Source: an uncultured Oscillospiraceae bacterium
Lineage (GTDB): Bacteria; Bacillota; Clostridia; Oscillospirales; Acutalibacteraceae
NCBI GenBank assembly: GCA_900549055.1
Contig: URNB01000028.1
Coordinates: 1-20,180, forward strand
Length of the DNA: 20,180 nucleotides
Direction of reading: 5' to 3'
The notes below the pieces were generated by a model. That model was not told the origin of the DNA and made no database searches. It was given only the letters and a program-made list of their open reading frames with translations. The position numbers were made by a program, and so were the translations under genes. This document shows, one piece after another, positions 13,585 through 20,180 of the stretch (positions within the stretch are counted from its first letter, which is position 1; each line of letters opens with the position of its first letter).

Positions 13585-14580
13585 TTAAATCGACCACGCC
13601 TTCGGGATATAAATATTTGAAAACACCGTCACGGCGTAGTGATCGGTCATTCCCGCAATATAATCGGTAACGGCGCGCTCCGCACCCTCTTCGGCTGCTA
13701 TTTTTAAATATTCCTCTGGCATTTTTTCGGGATTTTTAAGGAAGTATTTTATAAGCCCTTCCACTATGCCCGAAACCTTTGTTTCTTCGGATTTTGCAAT
13801 CGGGTTCTTATAAACGCTTTCAAATAGAAATTCGTGCAGTCTATCGTAATATTTTTCGGTTTCGGAATCCATTTTAATTGTGTCGCCGCTGTTTTTGACG
13901 ATCGATTCCACAAGGGTGTTTATTCTGCGGCTTTTGGTATCTCCGAGTTTTCTTACTATATTGCGCGGTATATCGCTTTCGGCTATTACCCCCGCGCGCA
14001 CCGCGTCGTCAATATCGTGATTTATGTAGGCCACCCTGTCCGCCGTGCGGACAATCCTGCCCTCAAGCGTGTGTGCCTCCTCGCCGCGCGTGTGGTGAAG
14101 TATTCCGTCAAGCACCTCGGCGGTGAGATTAAGCCCCCTGCCGTTCTTTTCCAGTCTCTCGCATACCCTTACGCTCTGCTCATAATGGGTAAAGCCCGTA
14201 TTTGTAAGCTCCTGCAGCGCCCGCTCACCTGCGTGACCGAACGGAGTATGCCCCAGATCGTGACCTAACGCTATTGCCTCGGTCAGATCCTCGTTCAGCC
14301 TTAAAGCCCGCGCTATCGTCCGCGCAATCTGCGCAACCTCAAGCGTGTGGGTAAGGCGGGTTCTGTAATGATCCGATTCGGGGGATAAAAACACCTGCGT
14401 TTTGTGTTTAAGTCTTCTGAACGCCTTGCAGTGGATAATTCTGTCGCGGTCGCGCTGATAGCAGGTGCGCAGGTCGCTTTCCGCTTCGGGAAATCTTCTG
14501 CCGGCGGTTTCACTGCTTAGCATAGCTTTATCGCACAGTATAAGCCGTTCGTTTTGTTCGCTTATTTCTCTTGCGTTCAT
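13585..14580 (-). CDS. dgt: Deoxyguanosinetriphosphate triphosphohydrolase (HD family)
   Basis: A 331-residue protein of the short Gram-positive dGTPase type. It is expected to split dNTPs, especially dGTP, to the nucleoside and triphosphate, tuning the DNA precursor pool. The metal site is seen in RTRLTHTLEVAQIAR (H78), ALGHDLGHTPFGHAGE (H107, D108) and TADRVAYINHDIDD. The DRIIHCKAFRRLKHKTQVF stretch is characteristic. The ribosome binding site AAAGGGGG lies about 12 bases before the ATG, rather far. It is followed 25 bases later by dnaG, linking nucleotide pool control with priming, an arrangement common in this group of clostridia. Confidence 0.93.
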   Translation of the reverse strand: MNAREISEQNERLILCDKAMLSSETAGRRFPEAESDLRTCYQRDRDRIIHCKAFRRLKHKTQVFLSPESDHYRTRLTHTLEVAQIARTIARALRLNEDLTEAIALGHDLGHTPFGHAGERALQELTNTGFTHYEQSVRVCERLEKNGRGLNLTAEVLDGILHHTRGEEAHTLEGRIVRTADRVAYINHDIDDAVRAGVIAESDIPRNIVRKLGDTKSRRINTLVESIVKNSGDTIKMDSETEKYYDRLHEFLFESVYKNPIAKSEETKVSGIVEGLIKYFLKNPEKMPEEYLKIAAEEGAERAVTDYIAGMTDHYAVTVFSNIYIPKAWSI

Positions 14581-14602
14581 ATGACATTTTCCCCCTTTAT
14601 TT

Positions 14603-14608
14603 ATTATA
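14603..14608 (-). promoter_or_regulatory. Weak promoter candidate for dgt-dnaG-rpoD
   Basis: A perfect -10 TATAAT on the minus strand, 23 bases before the dgt ATG, in a 78-base gap after the sanA-like gene. No good -35 stands at 16-18 bases (only GGTTTT at 17). The gap suggests that the dgt-dnaG-rpoD part may be transcribed separately from yigZ-sanA. Confidence 0.3.
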
Positions 14609-14658
14609 TTAGACGAAAATGTTTAAAAACCTCTATTTTTTTGAATTTTTCTTAAATT

Positions 14659-15327
14659 TTAACCGAGCGTAATGCTTCCGTCGCCGTCAAGCGGTATTTT
14701 ATCGCCCATAATTTCAGCCTCGGGTTTTATAATGCACTTAAAAAAGTCCTTGTCCCTTGCTATTATTTCGCGTATATCCCTTTTAAGCTGACCGCCGTAG
14801 GTATTAAGGTTGGCTGATACGCCCGCCGCCTTAACATCGAGCTTTTCGGAAATGTAAAGCGCACGGTATAAATGATATTTTTGGCTTACTATTATAATAT
14901 TTTCCGCGCCGAAAATATTTTTTGCGCGGTAAACGCTGTCATAGGTAGAAAAGCCAGCGTGGTCAAGAAAAATATCCTCCGCCCTTACGCCATGCTCTAT
15001 AGCAAAGGAGCGCATAACATTCACTTCGTCATAATCCGTTCTGCCGTGGTCACCGCTCATAATTATTTTATCTGCCGCACCGCTTTTATAAAGCTCTATG
15101 CCCGTAAGCAGCCTGTCGCGAAGCATAGGCTTCGGCTTGCCGTCCTTAACGCCCGCGCCTAAAATCAAAATGCAGTCCGCCTTTTTTTCGCTTTTAAATG
15201 TTTCGGCAGTAAAAATGCTTTTTTCGGTTGCCTTAACCATATATGCACTTAAAGAAATCGCCGTAATGCCGATTAAAAGAGCTATTCCCGCAATCACAAA
15301 AATCAATACTTTATATTTCCTTTTCAT
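14659..15327 (-). CDS. SanA/YdcF-like membrane-anchored DUF218 protein
   Basis: 222 residues with a short basic N-terminus (MKRKYK), one hydrophobic membrane segment (about 7-30) and a DUF218 domain outside or at the membrane: KADCILILGAGVKDGKPKPML (49-69), DKIIMSGDHG, DHAGFSTYDSVYRAKNIF and IIVSQKYHLYRALYI. E. coli SanA, of this family, affects envelope barrier function and vancomycin exclusion at high temperature; the biochemical activity is unknown. The ATG overlaps the yigZ stop by 4 bases (ATGA). Confidence 0.85.
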   Translation of the reverse strand: MKRKYKVLIFVIAGIALLIGITAISLSAYMVKATEKSIFTAETFKSEKKADCILILGAGVKDGKPKPMLRDRLLTGIELYKSGAADKIIMSGDHGRTDYDEVNVMRSFAIEHGVRAEDIFLDHAGFSTYDSVYRAKNIFGAENIIIVSQKYHLYRALYISEKLDVKAAGVSANLNTYGGQLKRDIREIIARDKDFFKCIIKPEAEIMGDKIPLDGDGSITLG

Positions 15328-15968
15328 TTTAATTTAATCTCCACCGGTCTTGCCTCATTTTTTATCTCCTCTGCCGCAATGCGCGCGCAAAATGTCTCTT
15401 TAAGTTTGTCGGTAAATTTTTGCTTTTCGGTATCGCTTATAAAAAACTCATACCTCACATTTTCGGTGTAAACCGTGTTTTCCACACTGCCGCCTGCGTC
15501 GGAAATTAACTTTTCAAGCCTTTCGGCTGATGAATAATCGCACTCGGCAGAGAAAACCGTGCCGGGCGTCATAACCGCTTTTGCTATTTTCGCCGCCGCG
15601 TCTGCCGCAGCCTTTGTGTAGGCGCGCACAAGTCCGCCGGTGCCGAGTAACACCCCGCCGAAATATCTTGTAACCACAATACAGACATTTGTAATTCCCG
15701 CGCCATCTATTACCGAAAGTATGGGCTTTCCGGCAGTTCCGTGCGGCTCGCCGTCATCCGAAAAGCGCTTTAAAGCGCCGTTTTCCACCGAATACGCGTA
15801 GCAGTTGTGGCGCGCGTCCCAATATTTTGATTTAAGCGCGTTTATAAATTCCGCCGCTTCTTCTTCGGTTTCGCAATGCTTTAGCGTTGCTATAAACCGC
15901 GAGCGCTTTTCTGTATATTCGGCGGCTGTCTCGCCCACAACCGTAATATAGCTTTCCGTTTTGCCCAC
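15324..15968 (-). CDS. YigZ/IMPACT family protein
   Basis: 214 residues with the two-part IMPACT layout. The N-terminal UPF0029 domain shows KRSRFIATL, SKYWDARHNCYAYS, FSDDGEPHGTAGKPIL and VVTRYFGGVLLGTGGLVRAY. The C-terminal ferredoxin-like DUF1949 domain shows SAECDYSSAERLEKLI. Eukaryotic IMPACT modulates GCN2 signalling; bacterial members have no firm role, though translation-related functions have been proposed. The start codon is GTG with only a poor ribosome binding site (CGGGG directly adjacent), so the true start could differ slightly. It is the first gene of the minus-strand cluster ending at 9903. Confidence 0.88.
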   Translation of the reverse strand: MGKTESYITVVGETAAEYTEKRSRFIATLKHCETEEEAAEFINALKSKYWDARHNCYAYSVENGALKRFSDDGEPHGTAGKPILSVIDGAGITNVCIVVTRYFGGVLLGTGGLVRAYTKAAADAAAKIAKAVMTPGTVFSAECDYSSAERLEKLISDAGGSVENTVYTENVRYEFFISDTEKQKFTDKLKETFCARIAAEEIKNEARPVEIKLK

Positions 15969-16025
15969 CCCGATTTAAGCTTTAGATTTTAGATATACAA
16001 AGCCTTAACTTCTGCACAGATTCTT

Positions 16026-16066
16026 GGCTCCCTTCTTTTTGACGAAAGTCAAAATAGAGGGGAGCC
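16026..16066. repeat. Long imperfect hairpin in intergenic region
   Basis: GGCTCCCTTCTTTTTGAC (16026-16043) pairs with GTCAAAATAGAGGGGAGCC (16048-16066) around a GAAA loop, with one bulge and one mismatch. It is followed by CGCC-GATA-GGCG (16069-16080) and GACTGAGGGG. Together this looks like one copy of a dispersed intergenic element common in gut clostridia. It does not end in a clean T-run. Confidence 0.6.
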
Positions 16067-16082
16067 GGCGCCGATAGGCGAC

Positions 16083-16105
16083 TGAGGGGTATTCATTTGA
16101 ATTTT
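16083..16105 (+). repeat. Dispersed repeat tail, copy 2
   Basis: TGAGGGGTATTCATTTGAAT continues as TTT. It differs at one base from 4961-4983. In this copy GAATTTT is repeated directly afterwards (to ~16117). Confidence 0.55.
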
Positions 16106-16144
16106 GAATTTTCAATTCAGGACACCCGCACCCTCTCCCGAATC

Positions 16145-16178
16145 AAAAAAATCCGCAGTCGCTTAAAGTGACTGCGGA
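16145..16178 (-). terminator. Rho-independent terminator of rpmE
   Basis: On the minus strand, TCCGCAGTC (16178-16170), a 9-base loop, GACTGCGGA (16160-16152) and a T-run (16151-16145). It lies 15 bases after the rpmE stop. Confidence 0.9.
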
Positions 16179-16192
16179 GTAAAAGGTTAATA

Positions 16193-16393
16193 TTATTCCA
16201 TATTGAAACGCTTTTTAAATCTGTCAACACGACCGCCGGTGTCTACCAGCTTCTGCTTACCGGTGAAAAACGGATGACATTTAGAGCAGATATCCAAACG
16301 GATATCCTTCTTCGTTGAGCGTGTCTCGAACTCCGCGCCGCAAGCGCACTTTATAGTAACCTTTTCATACTGCGGATGAATACCTTCCTTCAT
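16193..16393 (-). CDS. rpmE: 50S ribosomal protein L31
   Basis: 66 residues, the usual size, starting MKEGIHPQYEKVTIKCACG. Cysteines in CACG and CSKCHPFF form the zinc site of the C+ type of L31, and the ending VDTGGRVDRFKKRF is typical. It binds the large ribosomal subunit near the 5S rRNA and the B1 bridge. An upstream in-frame ATG at 16456 is rejected because AAGGGGTG (16407-16400) sits 6 bases before ATG 16393, and the extra residues would cover the promoter. It has its own promoter and terminator. Confidence 0.96.
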   Translation of the reverse strand: MKEGIHPQYEKVTIKCACGAEFETRSTKKDIRLDICSKCHPFFTGKQKLVDTGGRVDRFKKRFNME

Positions 16394-16399
16394 CTTTGT

Positions 16400-16407
16400 C
16401 ACCCCTT
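16400..16407 (-). promoter_or_regulatory. Ribosome binding site deciding the rpmE start
   Basis: AAGGGGTG on the minus strand, 6 bases upstream of ATG 16393-16391. Confidence 0.8.
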
Positions 16408-16427
16408 TCAAACTCGATAACATATAG

Positions 16428-16456
16428 ATGATATCACATTTCAAAATAAAATGCAA
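16428..16456 (-). promoter_or_regulatory. Sigma-A promoter of rpmE
   Basis: -35 TTGCAT (16456-16451), a 17-base spacer and -10 TATCAT (16433-16428) on the minus strand. Start near 16421, leader ~28 bases. It lies in the 91-base gap after rhaD. Confidence 0.65.
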
Positions 16457-16484
16457 GCATTAATTTTCAAATTTCGATATTTTT

Positions 16485-17300
16485 TTAGAGATCGAGGAAA
16501 TCCGTTCTGTATTTAAGCCCGAAAGCGTCGGCAACCGCCTTTAATTCATCGTCATGGATGGTGTTGATATGCGGCAGATGCGCGGTCAGCATATAAAGCT
16601 GCGCCGCTTTTTCCACGGTTTCAATAAGTCCGAAGGTCTCGTCCATATCCTTGCCCGCGCCGTAAATTCCGTGAAGACCCCATACCACAAGGCGGTAATC
16701 CTTCATCTTTTCGGCTGTGGCAATACCTATTTCGTTGTTGCCGCAAACCATCCACGGCAGAACGCCTATACCATCGGGGAAAACTACTATGCACTCGGTG
16801 CACATCTCCCAAATCGTGTGGGTGAACTTTTTATCGTCAAGCTCGTGCACATGGGTCATGGCAAGCGTATAGGTCGGGTGCGTGTGCATAACTATCCTGT
16901 TTTCGGGGTTCTGTTTAAGCCTTGCAATATGGCTCATAAGGTGCGCGGGCAGCTCGCTTGTGAATCTGCCGCCGTCCTTATAGCCCCAAAGCAGCTCGGC
17001 GGTGGTGCCGTCTTCCGCTATGCGTATGATTCCGAGGTTAGTCTCGGGGTCGTCCGCAACATTCTTAAAGTATTTGCCGGTACCGGTCACTATAAATATC
17101 TTACCCTTAAGCTCTGCCGCGTCAAAGCCTGTGGGAATAGTGCGAATAACGTTGTTTAGGTCAAGGTACTCCCCTACCGTTTCCGCGTCCAGCATATAGC
17201 TTATGTTGCCGCCGTTTCTTTCATCCCAGCCAAGGCGGTACATGTTGGCGGTCACCTTTTTCATTTCTTCAACAAACGGTGCGGTTAAAATATCCTTCAT
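16485..17300 (-). CDS. rhaD: L-rhamnulose-1-phosphate aldolase
   Basis: A 271-residue class II aldolase, cleaving L-rhamnulose-1-phosphate to DHAP and L-lactaldehyde, the last step of the pathway. E116 in FTSELPAHL, H139 and H141 in VMHTHPTYTL and H210 in VVWGLHGIYGAG correspond to the catalytic Glu and zinc-binding His residues of E. coli RhaD (117, 141, 143, 212). GGNISYML near residue 30 is the phosphate-binding region. It starts 3 bases after the rhaA stop with AGAGGT upstream, and is the last gene of rhaBAD. I see no clear terminator between it and rpmE. Confidence 0.95.
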   Translation of the reverse strand: MKDILTAPFVEEMKKVTANMYRLGWDERNGGNISYMLDAETVGEYLDLNNVIRTIPTGFDAAELKGKIFIVTGTGKYFKNVADDPETNLGIIRIAEDGTTAELLWGYKDGGRFTSELPAHLMSHIARLKQNPENRIVMHTHPTYTLAMTHVHELDDKKFTHTIWEMCTECIVVFPDGIGVLPWMVCGNNEIGIATAEKMKDYRLVVWGLHGIYGAGKDMDETFGLIETVEKAAQLYMLTAHLPHINTIHDDELKAVADAFGLKYRTDFLDL

Positions 17301-17303
17301 TTT

Positions 17304-18563
17304 TCAGTTACCTCTCTTTGATAAAACATCTTTTTCATACTTTTCAACGGTTTCAAACCATTCGCCGTCCGCAGGTGCGCCGCATTTTTTGCAGTACTCG
17401 TTCCAGACATCGCCGAACGGCATTGTCTTAAGCTCTTCTGCGCGGACCATAAGCTCGGTCCAGCGGTTCTCGTTCTGCATTTCGGTCATATTCGGAGTAA
17501 GAAGTGCCGAAAGCAGCGCCTTCTGAACATTTCTGAAGCCGACAGTCCAAGCGGAAATTCTGTTAATTGACGCGTCAAAATAATCGAGCGCTATTTTAAC
17601 TCTGCCGTCAAGCCCGCCGCAGCGAACAATTTCTTTGCATATTTCCTTTGTCTCATCGTCAAGCAGCACCACATGGTCGCTGTCCCAACGAATGGGGCGT
17701 GTAATGTGCAGCGCGATTTCCGGGAAGAAAGCGAGCAGCGCGGGAATTTTGTCAGATACCACCTCCGTCGGGTGATAGTGACCGTTATCCATCAGCGGTA
17801 TGCACTTATCCATATTTGCGGCAGCGTAAGAGAGCGAGAACTCCGCGCTGCCTACGGTATAAGCTTCAACCCCTATGCCGAATACCTTTGACTCAACGCA
17901 GGGCTTAACCTTGTTGAAATCGTAAGGCTCCGAAAGTATTTCGTCAATAGACTCTCTGTAGCGCACACGCGGGCCCATTCTGTCGGCGGGAATATCCTTA
18001 AAACCGTCACCAGTCCAGATGTTCATGACACAGGGCTGACCCAATTCCTCGGCTAAATACTGCGAAATTCTAATGCACGCCTTGCCGTGGTCTATCCAAA
18101 ATCTGCGGGTCTTTTCATTCGGGCTTGCAAGGGTGAGCGGATCGCACATGGGGTGCGAGAAGAAGGTGGGGTTAAAGTCGCAGCCGAGACCGCGCTCTTT
18201 GCAGAAATCCACCCACTTTTTAAAGTGCTTGGGCTCAATTTTATCCCTGTCTACCCAGCCGCCGTTTTCATCGTCAAAAATAGCGTAGCAGGCATGAAGA
18301 TTAAGCTTTTTTGTGCCGGGGCAAAGCTTTAAAACGGTGTCAATATCCGCCATAAGCTCCTCGGGTGTGGTGGCTCTGCCGGGGTAGTTGCCGGTGGTCT
18401 GAATTCCGCCCGAGAGCGAATCTACCTTTTGGTCAAAGCCTCTTACATCATCACCCTGCCAGCAGTGAAGCGACACAGGCACCGATTTAAGGGTATTGAT
18501 AGCCTTATCGGTATCAATACCGATCTTTGCATACATTTCTTTTGCGTCAAGATATCTGCTCAT
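17304..18563 (-). CDS. rhaA: L-rhamnose isomerase
   Basis: 419 residues, the normal length, converting L-rhamnose to L-rhamnulose in the cytosol with a divalent metal (Mn). Recognisable stretches are VSLHCWQGDDVRGFD (30-44), GGIQTTGNYPGRATTPEEL, GLGCDFNPTFFSHP, MNIWTGDGFKDIPADR, GVEAYTVGSAEF, PLMDNGHYHPTEVVSDK and the metal-binding ITRPIRWDSDHVVLLDDE. The GGAGG ribosome binding site lies in the last codons of rhaB, only 3 bases separate the genes, and rhaD follows equally tightly. Confidence 0.97.
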   Translation of the reverse strand: MSRYLDAKEMYAKIGIDTDKAINTLKSVPVSLHCWQGDDVRGFDQKVDSLSGGIQTTGNYPGRATTPEELMADIDTVLKLCPGTKKLNLHACYAIFDDENGGWVDRDKIEPKHFKKWVDFCKERGLGCDFNPTFFSHPMCDPLTLASPNEKTRRFWIDHGKACIRISQYLAEELGQPCVMNIWTGDGFKDIPADRMGPRVRYRESIDEILSEPYDFNKVKPCVESKVFGIGVEAYTVGSAEFSLSYAAANMDKCIPLMDNGHYHPTEVVSDKIPALLAFFPEIALHITRPIRWDSDHVVLLDDETKEICKEIVRCGGLDGRVKIALDYFDASINRISAWTVGFRNVQKALLSALLTPNMTEMQNENRWTELMVRAEELKTMPFGDVWNEYCKKCGAPADGEWFETVEKYEKDVLSKRGN

Positions 18564-18566
18564 TTT

Positions 18567-19937
18567 TTAAACCTCCGTTATACTGAATGATTTTTTAACA
18601 ATTTCCCGCGCCGTTTCGAGCGTGAGAGATTTATCCGAATACATCATCTGCGCTATAAGGTTGCCTATCGCAGTAGCCTCGGTGGGACCCGCGAGCACCT
18701 TTTTACCCGTATACTCCTTTGTGAGTCTGTTTAAATATGCGTCCTTGCTGCCGCCGCCTATTATGTTTATAAGCTCAATTTTTTTGCCGCATACGTTTTC
18801 TACCGTTTCCACCGCCGCTTTGTAGGAAGCTGCAAGCGAGTGGTAAACAGAGCTTAAAACGTCGCCTATGGGCAAATCGGGTATGCCCAGATATTTACTT
18901 ATAGCCTCAACCATATTTTCAGGGGCGGTAAATTCCGCGTCGTTGGGGTCTATAAGCTCGCGAAAATCGCTTTCCTCCGCCATATGCATCATTTCATCGT
19001 ATGTATACTTTTTATCAAGATTTTTCCTTATATTTTGGAAAAGCCACATTCCCATAAAGTTTTTAAGGAAACGGTAGCGGTAGTTAATGCCGCCTTCGTT
19101 GGTAAACCCGCCGTTCAGCGCGTCCTCGCTTAATATCGGCTTTAGATTTTCCGTTCCTATAAGACTCCAGGTGCCCGAGGAGATATACACGCCGTTATCC
19201 CCCACAGGGCATGCGGCAACCGCCGAAGCCGTATCGTGCGAGGGGCAGAAAATAACCGTGGAATCAAAGCCCAGCTCCGCCTTTACTTCGTCGCTGAAGC
19301 CGCCCACAACATCGCCCGACATGGAAAGCTCCTCAAAAATATCGGTCTTAATGCCGAGCAGCTTTAAAAGCTCCGTATCGCGCTCTTTGCTCTCGGCGCT
19401 CACTATCGCTCCGGTTGTGGCGTTGGTGTACTCGTTTTTCATAACGCCCGTAAGCCTGTAGGATATGTACTCTGGAATCATTAAGAAATGCTCGGCATTT
19501 TCAAGCCTTCCCGACTTCTTATCACAGTAAAGCTGATAGATTGTATTGAAATTTATCGGCTGTATTCCGGTGCGGCGGTATAATTCCGCACGCGGAATAA
19601 TTTTATCGATTTCTTCCTTTATTCCGTCGGTGCGGCTGTCCCTGTAAGCGTAATTCGGTGTAATCTCTTTTTTGTTTTTATCAAGCAAAACATAATCCAC
19701 GCCCCAGGTGTCGATTGCCACCGTTTCGGGTATTTTACCCGCTGCCTTACATGCCTTAAGACCAGCCTTAACCTCGCTTACCAGGTGCTCTGTGTCCCAC
19801 ACAAGCGAGCCGTTCTCGTTTTTCATACCGTTTTCAAAGCGGTACATTTCAAGCTGCTTTAACATTCCGTCTTCAAGCCAGCCCAAAATGTGCCTTCCGC
19901 TTGAAGCGCCTATATCAACTGCCAAAAAATAATGCAT
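18567..19937 (-). CDS. rhaB: Rhamnulokinase
   Basis: A 456-residue FGGY-family carbohydrate kinase, phosphorylating L-rhamnulose at O1 with ATP. The N-terminal FAVDxG-type motif is FLAVDIGASSGRHILGW (4-20), where Gly-Ala-Ser-Ser-Gly-Arg is the RhaB variant. Further motifs are TVAIDTWGVDYVLLD, FCPSHDTASAVAACP, ISSGTWSLIGTE, FLKNFMGMWLFQ and the ADP-binding LINIIGGGSKDAYLNRLTK, with GPTEATAIGNLIAQ near the end. An AGGAGG ribosome binding site lies about 9 bases before the ATG. It is the first gene of rhaB-rhaA-rhaD. Confidence 0.95.
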   Translation of the reverse strand: MHYFLAVDIGASSGRHILGWLEDGMLKQLEMYRFENGMKNENGSLVWDTEHLVSEVKAGLKACKAAGKIPETVAIDTWGVDYVLLDKNKKEITPNYAYRDSRTDGIKEEIDKIIPRAELYRRTGIQPINFNTIYQLYCDKKSGRLENAEHFLMIPEYISYRLTGVMKNEYTNATTGAIVSAESKERDTELLKLLGIKTDIFEELSMSGDVVGGFSDEVKAELGFDSTVIFCPSHDTASAVAACPVGDNGVYISSGTWSLIGTENLKPILSEDALNGGFTNEGGINYRYRFLKNFMGMWLFQNIRKNLDKKYTYDEMMHMAEESDFRELIDPNDAEFTAPENMVEAISKYLGIPDLPIGDVLSSVYHSLAASYKAAVETVENVCGKKIELINIIGGGSKDAYLNRLTKEYTGKKVLAGPTEATAIGNLIAQMMYSDKSLTLETAREIVKKSFSITEV

Positions 19938-19958
19938 AGCACACGCCCTCCTACTTAT

Positions 19959-19986
19959 ATTTTATCACAAATGCTTTATAATTCAA
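19959..19986 (-). promoter_or_regulatory. Probable promoter of rhaBAD, overlapping the end of the regulator gene
   Basis: On the minus strand, -35 TTGAAT (19986-19981) covers the last sense codons of the AraC-type gene. A 16-base spacer leads to -10 TAAAAT (19964-19959). It matches the consensus only moderately, as expected for an activator-dependent promoter. There are only 38 bases between the regulator stop and rhaB. Confidence 0.4.
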
Positions 19987-20180
19987 ATGTCCTGTTTTGC
20001 CGAAAAAGTGTCTTTTCTTGCAGCTTGGCGCTGTCACGGTATTTCTTTGGGGACATTCCGTAGCGCTTTTCAAATATCCTATGAAAATAGCTTACGTTCT
20101 CATACCCCACCGCGACCGATATGTCAGAAATCCGCCTGCCCGTGTTTTTAAGCAGAAAAGCCGCCTGCGAAAGCCTTTTT
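19976..20180 (-). CDS. AraC-family transcriptional regulator, partial (C-terminal end)
   Basis: The last ~67 residues are visible; the N-terminus lies beyond the window. The sequence shows the second helix-turn-helix of the AraC/XylS DNA-binding domain: RLSQAAFLLKNTGRRISDIS, VAVGYENVSYFHRIFEKRYG and MSPKKYRD, where the GY-SYFHRIF-G-SP-YR signature is textbook. It is followed by a ~16-residue lysine/glutamine-rich tail ending at TAA 19978-19976. Located immediately upstream of rhaB in the same direction, it is probably a rhamnose-responsive activator analogous to RhaS/RhaR, though the sensing domain is out of view. Confidence 0.88.
   Translation of the reverse strand, partial: KRLSQAAFLLKNTGRRISDISVAVGYENVSYFHRIFEKRYGMSPKKYRDSAKLQEKTLFRQNRTFEL

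Noticed and set aside
16554..17159. 201-residue open frame on the plus strand
   Set aside because: Antisense shadow of rhaD, whose catalytic residues are all present on the other strand.

Overview
The window reads as one end of a genome segment from an anaerobic, fermentative, low-to-moderate GC Firmicute, most likely an uncultured gut clostridium of the Oscillospirales/Ruminococcaceae type. This is an inference. It rests on acetate kinase, clostridial-type ribosome binding sites and sigma-A promoters, a dgt-dnaG-rpoD operon followed by a TSCPD-domain gene, and genes for several plant or mucin sugars (L-arabinose branch, galactose, L-rhamnose). There are no tRNA, rRNA, insertion sequence, phage or CRISPR signals.

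Layout. (1) 1-3853, minus strand: a compact operon with a NagD/AraL-like HAD phosphatase (cut by the window start), an AraM-type glycerol-1-phosphate dehydrogenase, a GpsA-family glycerol-3-phosphate dehydrogenase, a phosphomannomutase-like HAD enzyme and L-ribulose-5-phosphate 4-epimerase. The epimerase gene, araD, is interrupted by an amber stop where its conserved Trp should be. A DeoR-family regulator is divergent (4037-4726), and the two promoters overlap physically. (2) 4727-5057: a 331-base non-coding, hairpin-rich stretch holding a repeat tail that recurs near 16090. (3) 5058-9753: tmcAL (tRNA-Met cytidine acetate ligase) and a mutarotase-like gene on the minus strand, divergent from ackA-galK on the plus strand, again with overlapping promoters around a 12-bp palindrome. 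(4) 9767-15968: opposing terminators, then a minus-strand housekeeping cluster yigZ-sanA-like-dgt-dnaG-rpoD-TSCPD-hypothetical. (5) 15969-16192: a second repeat/hairpin zone. (6) 16193-20180, minus strand: rpmE, then the rhaB-rhaA-rhaD catabolic operon with the end of an AraC-family regulator upstream.

How they fit together. RhaA, RhaB and RhaD convert L-rhamnose to DHAP and L-lactaldehyde. AraD would feed L-ribulose-5-phosphate to the pentose phosphate pathway. AraM and GpsA act on DHAP to give the two mirror-image glycerol phosphates. AckA makes acetate and ATP, which are the two substrates TmcAL uses, although TmcAL is transcribed the other way. The operon with two dehydrogenases, two HAD enzymes and AraD, but no araA or araB in view, is the part most likely to hide an uncharacterised pathway. 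No clearly new defence or mobile system is visible.
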